Source: JBNKWA01 sp050299555 (GTDB lineage Bacteria; Pseudomonadota; Alphaproteobacteria; Rhodobacterales; Rhodobacteraceae). From it: a stretch of 64,000 nt of DNA. The notes under the pieces are model-generated. The model made no database searches and was not told the DNA's origin. It worked only from the letters and a program-made list of their open reading frames with translations. This document shows positions 17,375 through 26,759 of this stretch, piece by piece (within the stretch, counting starts at the first letter, position 1; each line of letters begins with the position of its first letter). The stretch is taken from positions 1-64,000 of the forward strand of contig JBNKWA010000072.1 of NCBI GenBank assembly GCA_050299555.1, in the 5' to 3' direction. The translations under genes were made by a program, and so were the position numbers.

Positions 17375-18982
17375 ATGGTCGATGTGGGGACGCTCTCACT
17401 GATCCTTCTCATTGCGATGTTCGTGCTTCTGGCCATCGGCATGCCGCTGGGCTTCGCCTCGGCGACGCTGGCGGTGGTGGTGCTGGTGCTGAAGTTCGGG
17501 CCGGACCTGCTGTTCGGGCGCTTCGGGATGGGGCCGCTGAACGTGCTCGGCCAGGCGGTCTACCGGCAGATGACCAACTACGTGCTGATCTCGGTGCCGC
17601 TCTTCATCTTCATGGCCGCCCTGCTGGAGCGATCCGGCATCGCCCGCGACATGTACTCCTCGCTCAACGTCTGGCTGTCGCGGACCCGCGGCGGCATCGC
17701 CATCGTCACCTCGATCATGGCCGTCATCATGGCGGCGATGTCGGGGATCATCGGCGGCGAGGTGGTGCTGCTGGGCCTGGTGGCACTGCCGCAGATGCTG
17801 CGGCTGGGCTACAACCAGAACCTCGCCATCGGCACCATCTGCGCCTCGGGCAGCCTCGGTACCATGATCCCGCCCTCGATCGTGCTGATCTTCTACGGGC
17901 TGATCACCGAGACCTCGATCAAGTCGCTGTTCACCGCGGCCTTCGTGCCGGGCTTCATCCTGGCCGGCTGCTATATCGTCTACATCGTCGTGAGGACGCA
18001 GCTGAACCCCGACCAGGCGCCGCTGCCCGATCCGGTGCCAGGAGAGCCCGAAGGCGCGCAGAAGGCGGGCTATTTCCTCGGCTTCCTGTCGCTGCTTCTG
18101 TCCGGCATCAGCGCCGTGCTGCTGCTCAGGGCGGTGTTCTTCACCCTGGTGGGGTTCAACACCGTGCGCGAGGGTCTCGACCCGATCCCCCTCGGCATGG
18201 TCAGCGACCTGCCGTGGCTCGGCGGCGCGCTGGTGCTCGGGCTGGTGCTGGTCTTTGTCGTGCTCGGCCGCGAGCGCTGCCGCGAGGGCTGGCAGCTCGG
18301 CAAGGGCCTGGTGGCGCCGATCATCGTCATCGGCGTCGTCCTGGGCTCGATCTACGGCGGCATCACCGGCATCACCGAGGCCGCCGGCATGGGCGTGGTG
18401 GCGGTCTTCCTGATCTCGGCCATCCGCCGCGAGATGACCTTCGAGATCGTCTGGGACAGCCTGATGCGGACGCTGAAATCCACCGGCACGATCATCTGGG
18501 TGACCATCGGCGCCGCCTCGCTCGCCGCCGCCTACACGCTGGCCGGCGGCCCCACCTATGTCGCCAACCTGATCGTCGGCTCGGACCTGCCCACCACCGG
18601 CGTGCTGCTGGTGATGATGCTGATCTTCCTGATCATGGGCATGTTCATGGACTGGGTCGGGATCGTGCTTCTGATCATCCCGGTGTTCCTGCCGATCGTG
18701 AAGGCGCTGCCGGTCGAGGAACTGGGCCTGACCGGCGCGCTGGCCGAGAACCCCTCCTATGTCGCGATCTGGTTCGGCATCCTGTTCTGCGTCAACATGC
18801 AGGTGTCGTTCCTGTCGCCGCCGTTCGGCCCGGCCGCCTTCTATCTGAAATCGGTGGCGCCGCCGCACATCACGCTGCCCGACATCTTCCGCGGCTTCCT
18901 GCCCTTCATCATGCTGCAGCTTCTGGTGCTGGCGCTAGTGCTGTTCTTCCCCGAGATCACCATGATCTTCGCCGGGGGCTGA
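17375..18982 (+). CDS. dctM: TRAP transporter large permease subunit (DctM family)
   Basis: The main ion-coupled permease of the TRAP transporter, 535 residues with about a dozen membrane segments. Family features include the N-terminal GMPLGFASATLAVVVL, an SGIIGGEVVLLGLVALPQM hairpin region, the GTMIPPSIVLIFYG motif and the C-terminal FLSPPFGPAAFY segment. An extra membrane-rich insertion around 215–300 makes it longer than minimal DctM proteins (about 430 residues), matching the extended DctQ. It begins 4 bp after dctQ and is 7 bp from the next gene, so it is part of a five-gene operon. Confidence 0.94.
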   Translation: MVDVGTLSLILLIAMFVLLAIGMPLGFASATLAVVVLVLKFGPDLLFGRFGMGPLNVLGQAVYRQMTNYVLISVPLFIFMAALLERSGIARDMYSSLNVWLSRTRGGIAIVTSIMAVIMAAMSGIIGGEVVLLGLVALPQMLRLGYNQNLAIGTICASGSLGTMIPPSIVLIFYGLITETSIKSLFTAAFVPGFILAGCYIVYIVVRTQLNPDQAPLPDPVPGEPEGAQKAGYFLGFLSLLLSGISAVLLLRAVFFTLVGFNTVREGLDPIPLGMVSDLPWLGGALVLGLVLVFVVLGRERCREGWQLGKGLVAPIIVIGVVLGSIYGGITGITEAAGMGVVAVFLISAIRREMTFEIVWDSLMRTLKSTGTIIWVTIGAASLAAAYTLAGGPTYVANLIVGSDLPTTGVLLVMMLIFLIMGMFMDWVGIVLLIIPVFLPIVKALPVEELGLTGALAENPSYVAIWFGILFCVNMQVSFLSPPFGPAAFYLKSVAPPHITLPDIFRGFLPFIMLQLLVLALVLFFPEITMIFAGG

Positions 18983-18989
18983 GCGGCCA

Positions 18990-19943
18990 ATGCTGAGCGC
19001 CAGTCAACGCGACGGTTTCGCCCGCGACGGCTACCTGGTGGTCGAGGACGTGCTCGACCAGCGAACCGTGCTCGACCCGGTGCGGCGCGAATATGCGGAC
19101 CTGCTCGATGGCCTCTACCGCCGCTGGCACGCCGAGGGCCGGGTGGCGCCGCCGCCCGACGGCCTCGACTTCGACGGCCGGCTTCTGGCCGCCTATCGCG
19201 CCGGCTGCGACTGGTTCCAGCCCATGGACATCTCGCTGCCCGGCGACCGGATCACCGCCGACACGCCGATGCATTTCGGCCCGGCGGTGTTCGACATGGT
19301 GACCAGCCCGCGGCTGCTCGACCTGGTCGAGGACCTGATCGGCTCCGAGATCACCTCGAACCCGATCCAGCACGTGCGGATCAAGCCGCCGGCGACGACC
19401 CTGCGCGGCGACGAGGTCCGCGCCCACATCACCGCCACCGACTGGCACCAGGATCGCGGCGTCACCCACGCCGAGGCGGACACGACCACCATGGTCACCG
19501 TCTGGTGCGCGGTCTCGGACGCCACAGTCGACAACGGCTGCCTGCAGGTGATCCCGCGCGGCAGCGTCGATCGCATGCTGCCGCATTGCCCCAAGACCCA
19601 GACCGCGATTGCCGACGGCTTCATCGACGAGGCCGCCGCGCGGCCGCTGCCGGTGCGCTCCGGCGGGGTGGTGATCCTGCACCCGCTCACCCCCCATTCC
19701 TCGCTGGTCAACCGCACGGACGGTTTCCGCTGGTCCTTCGATCTGCGCTACAACGTCACCGGCGAGCCCACCGGACGGTCGCATTTCCCCGCCTTCGTCG
19801 CCCGCAGCCGCGCCGAGCCGGCCAGCGCATTGCGGGACTGGCGCAGGTGGCGGCAGATGTGGGAAGATGCCCGGGCGCGGCTGGCAACGCAGCCGCATGT
19901 CGACATTCACCGATGGACATCGGACGCGCCCTGGTGCGCGTGA
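18990..19943 (+). CDS. Phytanoyl-CoA dioxygenase (PhyH) family oxygenase
   Basis: A 317-residue Fe(II)/2-oxoglutarate-dependent dioxygenase-like protein. The iron triad can be placed: His and Asp in DWHQD, and the distal His in LHPLTPHSS; the following RWSFDLRY supplies the Arg expected to bind 2-oxoglutarate. The N-terminal GYLVVEDVLD segment is typical of PhyH proteins. It sits between the TRAP permease and a UxaA-family dehydratase with tiny gaps (7 and 16 bp), so it probably hydroxylates or cleaves the imported compound or a precursor. The substrate cannot be read from sequence. Confidence 0.85.
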   Translation: MLSASQRDGFARDGYLVVEDVLDQRTVLDPVRREYADLLDGLYRRWHAEGRVAPPPDGLDFDGRLLAAYRAGCDWFQPMDISLPGDRITADTPMHFGPAVFDMVTSPRLLDLVEDLIGSEITSNPIQHVRIKPPATTLRGDEVRAHITATDWHQDRGVTHAEADTTTMVTVWCAVSDATVDNGCLQVIPRGSVDRMLPHCPKTQTAIADGFIDEAAARPLPVRSGGVVILHPLTPHSSLVNRTDGFRWSFDLRYNVTGEPTGRSHFPAFVARSRAEPASALRDWRRWRQMWEDARARLATQPHVDIHRWTSDAPWCA

Positions 19944-19959
19944 CCGGGAGCTGACCGAA

Positions 19960-21471
19960 ATGCCGGACTTCGTTCGCCTTGATGGCTCGGACAACGTCGT
20001 CACCGTGGTGCGCGCCATGGAGGCGGGCGCGCGGGTCGAGACCGTCACCACCACCTCGCTGGTCCCCCGGGGCCACAAGGTGGCGACCGCCGCCATCGCC
20101 CGGGGGCAGCCGGTCCGCAAGTTTGCCCAGGTGATCGGCTACGCGGCCGAGGACATCGCCCCCGGCGCCCATGTCCACACCCATAATGTCGAGTTCCGCA
20201 ACACCGACATCGCCTACGAGTTCGGCACCAACCTCAGGCCCGCCACCATGGTGCCCGAGGCGGAACGCGACACCTTCATGGGCTTCCGCCGCGCCAATGG
20301 CAGCGTCGGCACCCGCAACTACATCGCCGTGGTCACCTCGGTGAACTGCTCGGCCACCGCCGCCCGAAGGATCGCCAATGCCTTCGGCCCGGACGAGCTT
20401 GCCGCCTATCCCAATGTCGACGGCGTCGTCGCCTTCGTGCACGGCACCGGCTGCGGCATGGCCGACGCGGGCGACGGGTTCGAGGCGCTGCAGCGGGTGA
20501 TGTGGGGCTATGCCCGCCATCCCAACCACGCCGCGGTGCTGATGGTGGGCCTCGGCTGCGAGATCAACCAGATCGACTGGCTTCTGGAAGCCTACGGGCT
20601 GAAGCAGGGGCCGACCTTCCAGTCCATGAACATCCAGGACGTGGCCGGGCTCAGGCGCACCGTCGAGAAGGGGATCGAGAAGATCCGCGCCATGCTGCCC
20701 GAGGCCAACAAGGCGGTGCGCGAGCCGGTCCCGGCCTCCGAGCTTGTCGTCGGCCTGCAATGCGGCGGCTCGGACGCATGGTCGGGGATCACCGCCAACC
20801 CCGCGCTCGGCCGCGCCTGCGACATCCTCGTCGGCCAGGGCGGCACCGGGGTACTGGCCGAAACCCCCGAGATCTACGGCGCCGAGCACCTGCTGACCGC
20901 CCGCGCCGCCGACCGCGCCACCGGCGACAAGCTGGTGGGCCTGATCCGCTGGTGGGAGGACTACACCGCCCGCAACAAGGGCTCGATGGACAACAACCCC
21001 TCGCCCGGCAACAAGAAGGGCGGGCTGACGACAATCCTCGAAAAGTCGCTCGGGGCGGCGGCCAAGGGCGGCACCACGCCGCTGACCGGCGTCTACAAGT
21101 ACGGCGAGCCGGTCCGGGCCCGCGGCTTCACCTTCATGGACAGCCCCGGCTACGACCCGGCATCGGTCACCGGCCAGATCGCCTCGGGCTGCAACCTGAT
21201 CGTCTTCACCACCGGCCGCGGCTCGGCCTTCGGCTCCAAGCCCGCGCCCTGCATCAAGCTGGCCACCAACTCGGAAATGTATACCCGCATGACCGAGGAC
21301 ATGGACATCGACTGCGGAACCATGCTGACCGGCGAGGCGACGCTGGAATCGAAGGGCCGCGAGATCTACGAGATGATGCTCAAGGTCGCCTCGGGCGAGC
21401 GCTCCAAGTCCGAGGCCCAGGGCCTGGGCGACTACGAGTTCGTGCCCTGGCAGATCGGCGCGACGATGTAG
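19960..21471 (+). CDS. UxaA-family altronate/galactarate-type dehydratase
   Basis: A 503-residue cytoplasmic iron-dependent hydroxy-acid dehydratase of the altronate (UxaA)/galactarate (GarD) type. An N-terminal SAF domain (VPRGHKVATAAIARGQPVRKFAQVIGYA in part) precedes the large domain, marked by GSVGTRNYIAVV, HGTGCGM, LGCEINQ, GLQCGGSDAWSGITANPA and DNNPSPGNKKGGLT. Both parts are fused as in UxaA, unlike the split sulfolactate lyase SuyAB. The ATG at 19960 has a GGGAG site 9 bp upstream; longer in-frame starts overlap PhyH. Together with the TRAP genes it suggests uptake and dehydration of a hexonate-like or related acid. Confidence 0.88.
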   Translation: MPDFVRLDGSDNVVTVVRAMEAGARVETVTTTSLVPRGHKVATAAIARGQPVRKFAQVIGYAAEDIAPGAHVHTHNVEFRNTDIAYEFGTNLRPATMVPEAERDTFMGFRRANGSVGTRNYIAVVTSVNCSATAARRIANAFGPDELAAYPNVDGVVAFVHGTGCGMADAGDGFEALQRVMWGYARHPNHAAVLMVGLGCEINQIDWLLEAYGLKQGPTFQSMNIQDVAGLRRTVEKGIEKIRAMLPEANKAVREPVPASELVVGLQCGGSDAWSGITANPALGRACDILVGQGGTGVLAETPEIYGAEHLLTARAADRATGDKLVGLIRWWEDYTARNKGSMDNNPSPGNKKGGLTTILEKSLGAAAKGGTTPLTGVYKYGEPVRARGFTFMDSPGYDPASVTGQIASGCNLIVFTTGRGSAFGSKPAPCIKLATNSEMYTRMTEDMDIDCGTMLTGEATLESKGREIYEMMLKVASGERSKSEAQGLGDYEFVPWQIGATM

Positions 21472-21503
21472 GACCGGAGCCCGTCGCTTTTTCGCGCTCC
21501 TTG

Positions 21504-21551
21504 TCGCGCCCGGGCCGCGCCCCGCCCACCACCCTCGCGCCCCGGGCGCGA
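21504..21551 (-). repeat. R2 stem/G-rich-loop element, copy 1
   Basis: Inverted repeat with 11-bp perfect arms, TCGCGCCCGGG at 21504–21514 and CCCGGGCGCGA at 21541–21551. The loop on the minus strand carries GGG-T-GG-T-GGG-C-GGGG, one base short of a canonical G-quadruplex motif. It lies in the 144-bp gap between the dehydratase and the methyltransferase gene and is the only copy with the G-rich strand on minus. Confidence 0.75.
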
Positions 21552-21615
21552 TCGGCGCCGCACCCGGCAAATCCGGCGTGACCGACCGACGCGGCTGATG
21601 TGATAGGGAGACACC

Positions 21616-22257
21616 ATGGCCGCCTCGCCCGCGGATACCGTGATTGCCCTTTACCAGGCCCTTGCCCCGGCCTGGGTCGGCCTGCGCGGCACGGCGCTGA
21701 CGGAGCGCGGCTGGCTGGATGCGTTCCTCGCCGCGCTGCCGCCGGGGGGCCGCGACGTTCTCGACCTCGGCTGCGGTTCGGGCGAACCCATGGCCCGCCA
21801 CCTGATCGCCAACGGCTGCCGGATCACCGGCATCGACGCGGCACCGGCGATGCTCGATCACGCCCGGGCCGCGTTTCCCGGTCATCGCTGGATCGCCGCC
21901 GACATGCGAGCGCTGCCGCCGCTCGGCCGGTTCCACGGGCTGATCGCCTGGCACAGCTTCTTCCACCTGCGCCCTGCCGACCAGCGCGCCATGTTCGCCA
22001 CCTTCCGCCGTCTCGCCGCACCGGGCGCGGCGCTGTTGTTCACCACCGGACCGGCACATGGAGAGGTCGTCGGCGACCTGGAAGGCCAGCCGCTCTATCA
22101 CGCCAGCCTCGACGGCCGCGAATACCACCAGCTTCTGGACCACGCCGGCTTCAAGACCGTCCGCCATGTCGCCGAGGATCCCGCCTGCGGCAACGCCACG
22201 GTCTGGCTTGCCCGGCAAGCTTCGGAACCGGGGCCACCGGCAACCCCGGCCCAATAA
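21616..22257 (+). CDS. Class I SAM-dependent methyltransferase
   Basis: A 213-residue Rossmann-fold methyltransferase. Motif I is VLDLGCGSGEPMARHL, the acidic ribose-binding position follows in ITGIDAAPAMLDHARA, and AADMRALPPLGRFHGLIAWHSFFHL forms motifs II–III. It has the compact size and layout of the small-molecule or ubiquinone-type group; no substrate domain identifies the acceptor. It stands alone on the + strand between the catabolic operon and the SHOCT protein gene. Confidence 0.85.
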   Translation: MAASPADTVIALYQALAPAWVGLRGTALTERGWLDAFLAALPPGGRDVLDLGCGSGEPMARHLIANGCRITGIDAAPAMLDHARAAFPGHRWIAADMRALPPLGRFHGLIAWHSFFHLRPADQRAMFATFRRLAAPGAALLFTTGPAHGEVVGDLEGQPLYHASLDGREYHQLLDHAGFKTVRHVAEDPACGNATVWLARQASEPGPPATPAQ

Positions 22258-22349
22258 CCGGCTTTTGGCGCCGCGCGCTGTGGCGGTTCCCCCCGCGAGG
22301 TGCTAAGGGCCGGCTGCAACCCCAACATTGCTGAGCCACGGATGGTGAG

Positions 22350-23222
22350 ATGACCCGCCTGACATCAGAAGGCAGAAAAGTCGTGGCCGAGATCGCCGCG
22401 CGGCACGGCGTGTCCGAAGCGGCGGCCGAGACGCTTCTCGTCGCCGTCGCGAACGGCCACGGCACCCAGGCGCAATTCGACCACCCCGAGCTTGGCGGCA
22501 TGGGGCAATGGTCGGCCGGCGGCATGACCATGATCGGCGACATGTTCAACCACGGCCTCAAGGCCAGGGTCGACGCGCTCTGCAACGAGCTGTCGGGTCT
22601 GTTGTCCCGCGATCGGCTCTTCGCGCCGCGCGTCGCCGCCTCGCAAGGCCAGTCCCAGGGCAGCGGCACCAGCCTGTTCGTTTCCGGCGGCGGCTTTGCG
22701 CGCGACTGGTGGCCCGAGGGCCTCGGCGCGCCCTCCTCGACCGGCGCACAGAACGACATGCGCTACGCGGTGTTTCCCGAAACCCGTCGCCTGGCCATCG
22801 GCATCGGCGACCGGATCGAGGTCTTCGACATCGGCGACCATCAGATCGGCGGCGTGTCGCAGCAGCAAGGCGGCGACCGGTCGCTGACCTTCGTCAGCCA
22901 GCACGGGCTGGTGAAGGTGGCGGACCTGCCCAGGGTCACGCCCGGTGCCGCGACCGAGCCCGACGCGACCGAACCCGCTGCCCCGGCCGCATCCGGCACC
23001 GAACCGCCGATGCCCACGCCGCCGCCCGAGCCTGAATCCAACCCCGGGCCCGGGCCCGCCCCCGTGGCGGCGACAGCGGCCGGTGACACGCCCAGGCCAC
23101 CGGCTTCAGCCTCCGCCGAGATCATTTCGCTGATCAGGCAGCTTGCCGAGCTCAGGGACGGCGGCATCCTGACCGACGCCGAGTTCGAGGCGAAGAAGTC
23201 GGACCTGCTGGCGCGCCTCTGA
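22350..23222 (+). CDS. SHOCT-domain protein
   Basis: A 290-residue protein. The first 190 residues form a globular region without a family I can name; residues about 195–250 are a proline-rich linker; the last 33 residues form a SHOCT domain (IISLIRQLAELRDGGILTDA and following EFEAKKSDLLARL), a short oligomerisation motif found at ends of many bacterial proteins. No membrane segment or signal peptide is seen. It is separated by 92 bp from the methyltransferase. Function unknown. Confidence 0.8.
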   Translation: MTRLTSEGRKVVAEIAARHGVSEAAAETLLVAVANGHGTQAQFDHPELGGMGQWSAGGMTMIGDMFNHGLKARVDALCNELSGLLSRDRLFAPRVAASQGQSQGSGTSLFVSGGGFARDWWPEGLGAPSSTGAQNDMRYAVFPETRRLAIGIGDRIEVFDIGDHQIGGVSQQQGGDRSLTFVSQHGLVKVADLPRVTPGAATEPDATEPAAPAASGTEPPMPTPPPEPESNPGPGPAPVAATAAGDTPRPPASASAEIISLIRQLAELRDGGILTDAEFEAKKSDLLARL

Positions 23223-23363
23223 AGCGGCACCGGTTCCCGTCGCGGGGGCCACGATTGCGGTAGGCACGAGGGGAATTTGCGTCTAGCTTGGCCGAGGCGA
23301 GACAGCCCGAAACGGTTCAGCCGCGGGTTGTCTTGGTCCAATCGCAGGCTCTGGGAGGCTCAC

Positions 23364-23633
23364 ATGAAGGCTGTATCCATCGGTATCGTCGTCGCCATGT
23401 TCGGCACACCCCTTTTGGCTGGCTCGCCCGACAATCCCGGCGCCGGAGGGCAGTTCCTCAAGGACGAGGCGCAGGCCCTGAAGGAAGCGGGAGAGACGGT
23501 CGGCGGTTTCCTCAACGAGACGCGCGACGCCGACCCGGACTTCAACCTCGGCCAGCACATCCAGGAATTCGGGGACGCATTCCTCGGCTCGACCCCGAAC
23601 CCGGCCAACGACAACGGCCAGGGCAACGACTGA
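23364..23633 (+). CDS. Small secreted hypothetical protein
   Basis: An 89-residue product with a signal peptide (MKAVSIGIVVAMFGTPLLAG) and a mature part that is short, acidic and helix-prone, ending in a flexible Asn/Gly/Asp tail. The frame is open upstream, but a GGGAGG ribosome site at 23353–23358 selects the ATG at 23364, where the signal peptide starts. It stands alone between SHOCT and htrA and converges on htrA. No family recognised. Confidence 0.65.
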   Translation: MKAVSIGIVVAMFGTPLLAGSPDNPGAGGQFLKDEAQALKEAGETVGGFLNETRDADPDFNLGQHIQEFGDAFLGSTPNPANDNGQGND

Positions 23634-23734
23634 CAGGCGGCGAGGAGCGGCGGAAGGCGTCTCGCGGCGACTTCGGCGCGCCTCGATCGATGATGATGTC
23701 GGCGTGAAGCGGCTCAGGGCCGACACTTCGAAAC

Positions 23735-23769
23735 AAGAAAGGACCCGGCCGGTGGGGATGGCCGGGTCC
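23735..23769 (-). terminator. Rho-independent terminator of htrA
   Basis: A perfect 10-bp stem, GGACCCGGCC at 23741–23750 and GGCCGGGTCC at 23760–23769, loop of nine bases, sits 36 bp after the htrA stop. On the minus strand it is followed by TTTCTTGTTT, giving a U-rich tail for the minus transcript. Confidence 0.8.
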
Positions 23770-23804
23770 TCCAGGCCGTCTCCGGCCCTTGTCTGGGCTG
23801 CGGA

Positions 23805-25337
23805 TCAGGCCTTCTCGATCGGCAGCGCCACGAACATGTGGTTGTCGCCGCGCGCCACCAGCAGCAGCACGTTGTCGCGGCCGTCGACCTCGGCCTCGCG
23901 TACCGCCCGGGCGGCGGCGGCAGCGGAATCCACCGCCGTCATGTTCACCGACACCACCACGTCGCCCTCGCGCAGGCCCTGCTCGACGGCGGGCGAGGCG
24001 GGATCGATGCTGGCGATGACCGCACCGGTCTCGTCCTCCGGCGCACCGAGCTGCTGGCGCCATTCGGGCGTCAGGTCCGACAGCCCCAGCTTCAGCTCCG
24101 GCACCTGCTCCTCGCCGGGCGTGCTGCCGGGCATCGCGGGCGCATTGCCGTCCAGCGAGGCGGTCTTCTCGGCGGGCATGTTGCCGACATCGACGATGAC
24201 GTCGATCTCGGTACCGTCGCGCCACACCTTCAGCCCCTCGCGGCTGCCGGGCTTGGCATCGGCCACCACCCGCGACAGGTCCTTGGGCCCGTCGATCTCG
24301 GTCACGCCGTAGCCGATGATCACGTCGCCCTGGCGCAGGCCCGACTTCGCGGCCGGCGAGTCCGGCACGATCTCGGCCACCAGCGCGCCATGCGGATTCG
24401 GCAGGTTCAGCGAATCGGCGATGTCGGGGGTCACCGGCTGCAGCTGCACGCCGAGGAAGCCGCGCTCCACCTTGCCGTCCGCCACCAGCTTGGCGACGAT
24501 CACCTTGGCCATGTCCGACGGGATCGCGAAGCCGACGCCGACATTGCCGCCCGAGGGCGAGTAGATCGCCGCGTTGACGCCGACCACATGGCCGTAGACA
24601 TCCAAGAGCGGCCCGCCGGAATTGCCGTGGTTGATCGCCGCATCCACCTGCAGGAAGTCGTCATAGGGTCCCGAATGCAGGTCGCGGCCGCGGGCCGAGA
24701 CGATGCCCGAGGTGGCCGTGGTGCCGACGCCGAACGGGTTGCCGATAGCCAGGATCGGATCGCCGACCTTCAGCGCCTCGGAATCGCCCCAGGCCACGGT
24801 GGGCAGGTCGGTCGCGTCGATCCGCACCACGGCGAGGTCGGTCTTGGGATCGGTGCCGACCACGGTCCCGGTGAACTCGCGCCCGTCATCCAGCGTCACG
24901 GTGATCTTCTGGGCGCCGTCGACGACGTGGTTGTTGGTCACGATCACGCCGTCGGGCGAGACGATGAAGCCCGAGCCCAGCGCCATCGCCCGCTGCTGCG
25001 GCCGCATCTGCGGCATGCCATTGCCGCCGCCGGGCCCGTTCTCGCCGAAGAACTGGCGGAAGAACTCGTCGAACGGGGTCTGCGGCATCGGACCGCCACG
25101 GCTGGAGACGCGCTCGGGCGCCGCCATCTCGGTGGTGATGGTCACCACCGCCGGTCTGGCCTTTTCGACCACCGCGGCGAACGACACCGCGGATGCCAGG
25201 GGCTGTTCGGCGGCGGCGTTGTCATTGGCGGCAAGGGCGCCGCGCGCCAGCGGCACACCGGCCACGGGCAGGGCAAGCAACGCGACGGTCGCCAGGGCGG
25301 CCGCGCGGCGGGTGCGGAAGGGAAGCTTGTTGTTCAT
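23805..25337 (-). CDS. degP: HtrA/DegP-type periplasmic serine protease
   Basis: A 510-residue envelope quality-control protease and chaperone. It has a signal peptide or N-terminal anchor (about 10–36), a trypsin-like domain with His137 (TNNHVVDGA), Asp167 (TDLAVVRID) and Ser240 (NHGNSGGPLLD), and two PDZ domains (about 275–365 and 410–500). The long Q/M/G-rich loop near 85–118 resembles the LA loop. A longer frame exists, but the Met of MNNKLPFRTR precedes the signal sequence directly. It is a single-gene unit with its own terminator and diverges from sco. Confidence 0.94.
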   Translation of the reverse strand: MNNKLPFRTRRAAALATVALLALPVAGVPLARGALAANDNAAAEQPLASAVSFAAVVEKARPAVVTITTEMAAPERVSSRGGPMPQTPFDEFFRQFFGENGPGGGNGMPQMRPQQRAMALGSGFIVSPDGVIVTNNHVVDGAQKITVTLDDGREFTGTVVGTDPKTDLAVVRIDATDLPTVAWGDSEALKVGDPILAIGNPFGVGTTATSGIVSARGRDLHSGPYDDFLQVDAAINHGNSGGPLLDVYGHVVGVNAAIYSPSGGNVGVGFAIPSDMAKVIVAKLVADGKVERGFLGVQLQPVTPDIADSLNLPNPHGALVAEIVPDSPAAKSGLRQGDVIIGYGVTEIDGPKDLSRVVADAKPGSREGLKVWRDGTEIDVIVDVGNMPAEKTASLDGNAPAMPGSTPGEEQVPELKLGLSDLTPEWRQQLGAPEDETGAVIASIDPASPAVEQGLREGDVVVSVNMTAVDSAAAAARAVREAEVDGRDNVLLLVARGDNHMFVALPIEKA

Positions 25338-25577
25338 GTCGGTTCCCGGTTCTTTTCTGGTCAAGCCTGGTGTCGTCCGGGAACATATCGGGTCCCACCT
25401 GATGCGAGCGCTGTTGCGAGCGTTCGCGCAGCGCCCGGACGACGACAGCCATTTGTGTTGCCCTGCGGCCATGGTGAAGCGTTTCGTCGCATCCCTCACC
25501 CGAATGTGACGCGCCGTGCGGCCGGTGTGCGCGGATGTCGCCTTGCGGCACCCGGGCGGTTATGCTCGACCGACGCC

Positions 25578-26213
25578 ATGACCGGAACCACCGCAGACCG
25601 CCGCCTCGTCTATGCCGCCGCCGGCGCCATCGCGCTGCTGGTCCTCGGCAGCGTCCTGGCCATCTATCGCCCCTGGGCACCCGCGGACCGGTTCGCCGCC
25701 TGCCGCTCGACCGCCGTCGCCGGCGGCGCCGCCGATATCGGCGGCCCCTTCAGCCTGATCGACCAGACCGGCGCCCGGGTCACCGACGCCGAGGTCATCG
25801 ACCGCCCCTCGCTGGTCTATTTCGGCTATTCCTTCTGCCCCGATGTCTGCCCCACCGACCTGTCGCGGAACGCGCAGGCGGTGGACGCTCTGGCCGAGCA
25901 CGGGCTCGACGTGAAGCCGGTCTTCATCACCGTCGATCCCGACCGCGACACGCCCGAGGCGATGGCCGATTTCGTCGGCTACATGCATGAGAAGATGGTC
26001 GGGCTGACCGGCTCGGCGGACGAGATCAAGGCCGCCGCCGACGCCTACCGGGTCTACTACGCCAGGCGCGGCTCGGGCGACGACTACCTGATGGACCATA
26101 CCAGCTACACCTACCTGATGGCACCGGGCCAGGGCATGCTGGAACTGTTCCGCTCAGACATGCCGGCCGAGGAGATGGCCGACAGGGTCGGCTGCTTCGT
26201 CGACCGGCTCTAG
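25578..26213 (+). CDS. sco: SCO1/SenC/PrrC-family copper chaperone
   Basis: A 211-residue membrane-anchored thioredoxin-fold protein that delivers copper to the CuA site of cytochrome oxidase. One N-terminal membrane segment (about 10–30) is followed by the copper ligands: the CPDVCP motif after YFGYSF and the distal His in MDHTSYTYL. The ATG at 25578 is the only start that leaves the anchor intact. It is divergent from htrA with a 240-bp gap. No oxidase genes lie nearby. Confidence 0.92.
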   Translation: MTGTTADRRLVYAAAGAIALLVLGSVLAIYRPWAPADRFAACRSTAVAGGAADIGGPFSLIDQTGARVTDAEVIDRPSLVYFGYSFCPDVCPTDLSRNAQAVDALAEHGLDVKPVFITVDPDRDTPEAMADFVGYMHEKMVGLTGSADEIKAAADAYRVYYARRGSGDDYLMDHTSYTYLMAPGQGMLELFRSDMPAEEMADRVGCFVDRL

Positions 26214-26308
26214 GCCGGACCGGCTCTGGGACTGGCGCTTGGCCGATCCGCACGGCGGGGCCTTGGCCGTCGGGCCCGCCGCCCGATTGTCCGGTGCCGG
26301 TCTCGCGC

Positions 26309-26722
26309 TCAGCCGCCCCCGACCAGGTTCAGCGCCACCGCCGCGCGGATCAACGCCCGGAACGCCTCGGCGTCGATTGCCTCGCCCTGCCGGATGTCGA
26401 TGGCGCGCCGGGTGCCGGCATCGAGGCTGGCGTTGAACAGCCCGGCCGGATCGGGAAGCGCCGCGCCACGGGTAAAGGTCAGCTTCACCTTGTCCTTGTA
26501 GGTCTCGCCGGTGCAGACGATGCCGCCATGCTCCCAGACCGGGACCCCGGCCGGGTTCGAGGGCTTGCGCCACTTCACCGCCTCGACCATCTGCGGATCG
26601 GCCTCGCGGATCAGCGCCCGCATCCGCGCCAGCACCGCGCCGCGCCAGTCCTCGCCCATCGCCGCGATCCTGGCATCCATCTGCCGGGCCGGCGTGTCCT
26701 GGTCATCCGCATTCGCCGTCAT
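26309..26722 (-). CDS. DUF1801 family protein (first of two)
   Basis: A 137-residue small globular protein of the DUF1801 (YdhG-like) family, recognised by EAVKWRKPSNPAGVPVWEHGG, the KVKLTFTRGA strand and the C-terminal helix. The biochemical role of the family is not settled. The frame is open upstream, but MTANADDQDT at 26722 is the most compact start and avoids overlap with the next DUF1801 gene 37 bp upstream on the same strand. The two adjacent genes appear distantly paralogous. Confidence 0.75.
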   Translation of the reverse strand: MTANADDQDTPARQMDARIAAMGEDWRGAVLARMRALIREADPQMVEAVKWRKPSNPAGVPVWEHGGIVCTGETYKDKVKLTFTRGAALPDPAGLFNASLDAGTRRAIDIRQGEAIDAEAFRALIRAAVALNLVGGG

Positions 26723-26759
26723 GGTCGCCCCCGATCCTGTCCCTTCCCGCCGCGCCGGC

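Noticed and set aside
19756..22254. Minus-strand 832-codon frame over the UxaA-family gene
   Set aside because: Antisense shadow; the sense strand carries diagnostic dehydratase and methyltransferase motifs.
23838..25577. + strand frame over htrA continuing into sco
   Set aside because: The part over htrA is antisense; the real sco start is the ATG at 25578.
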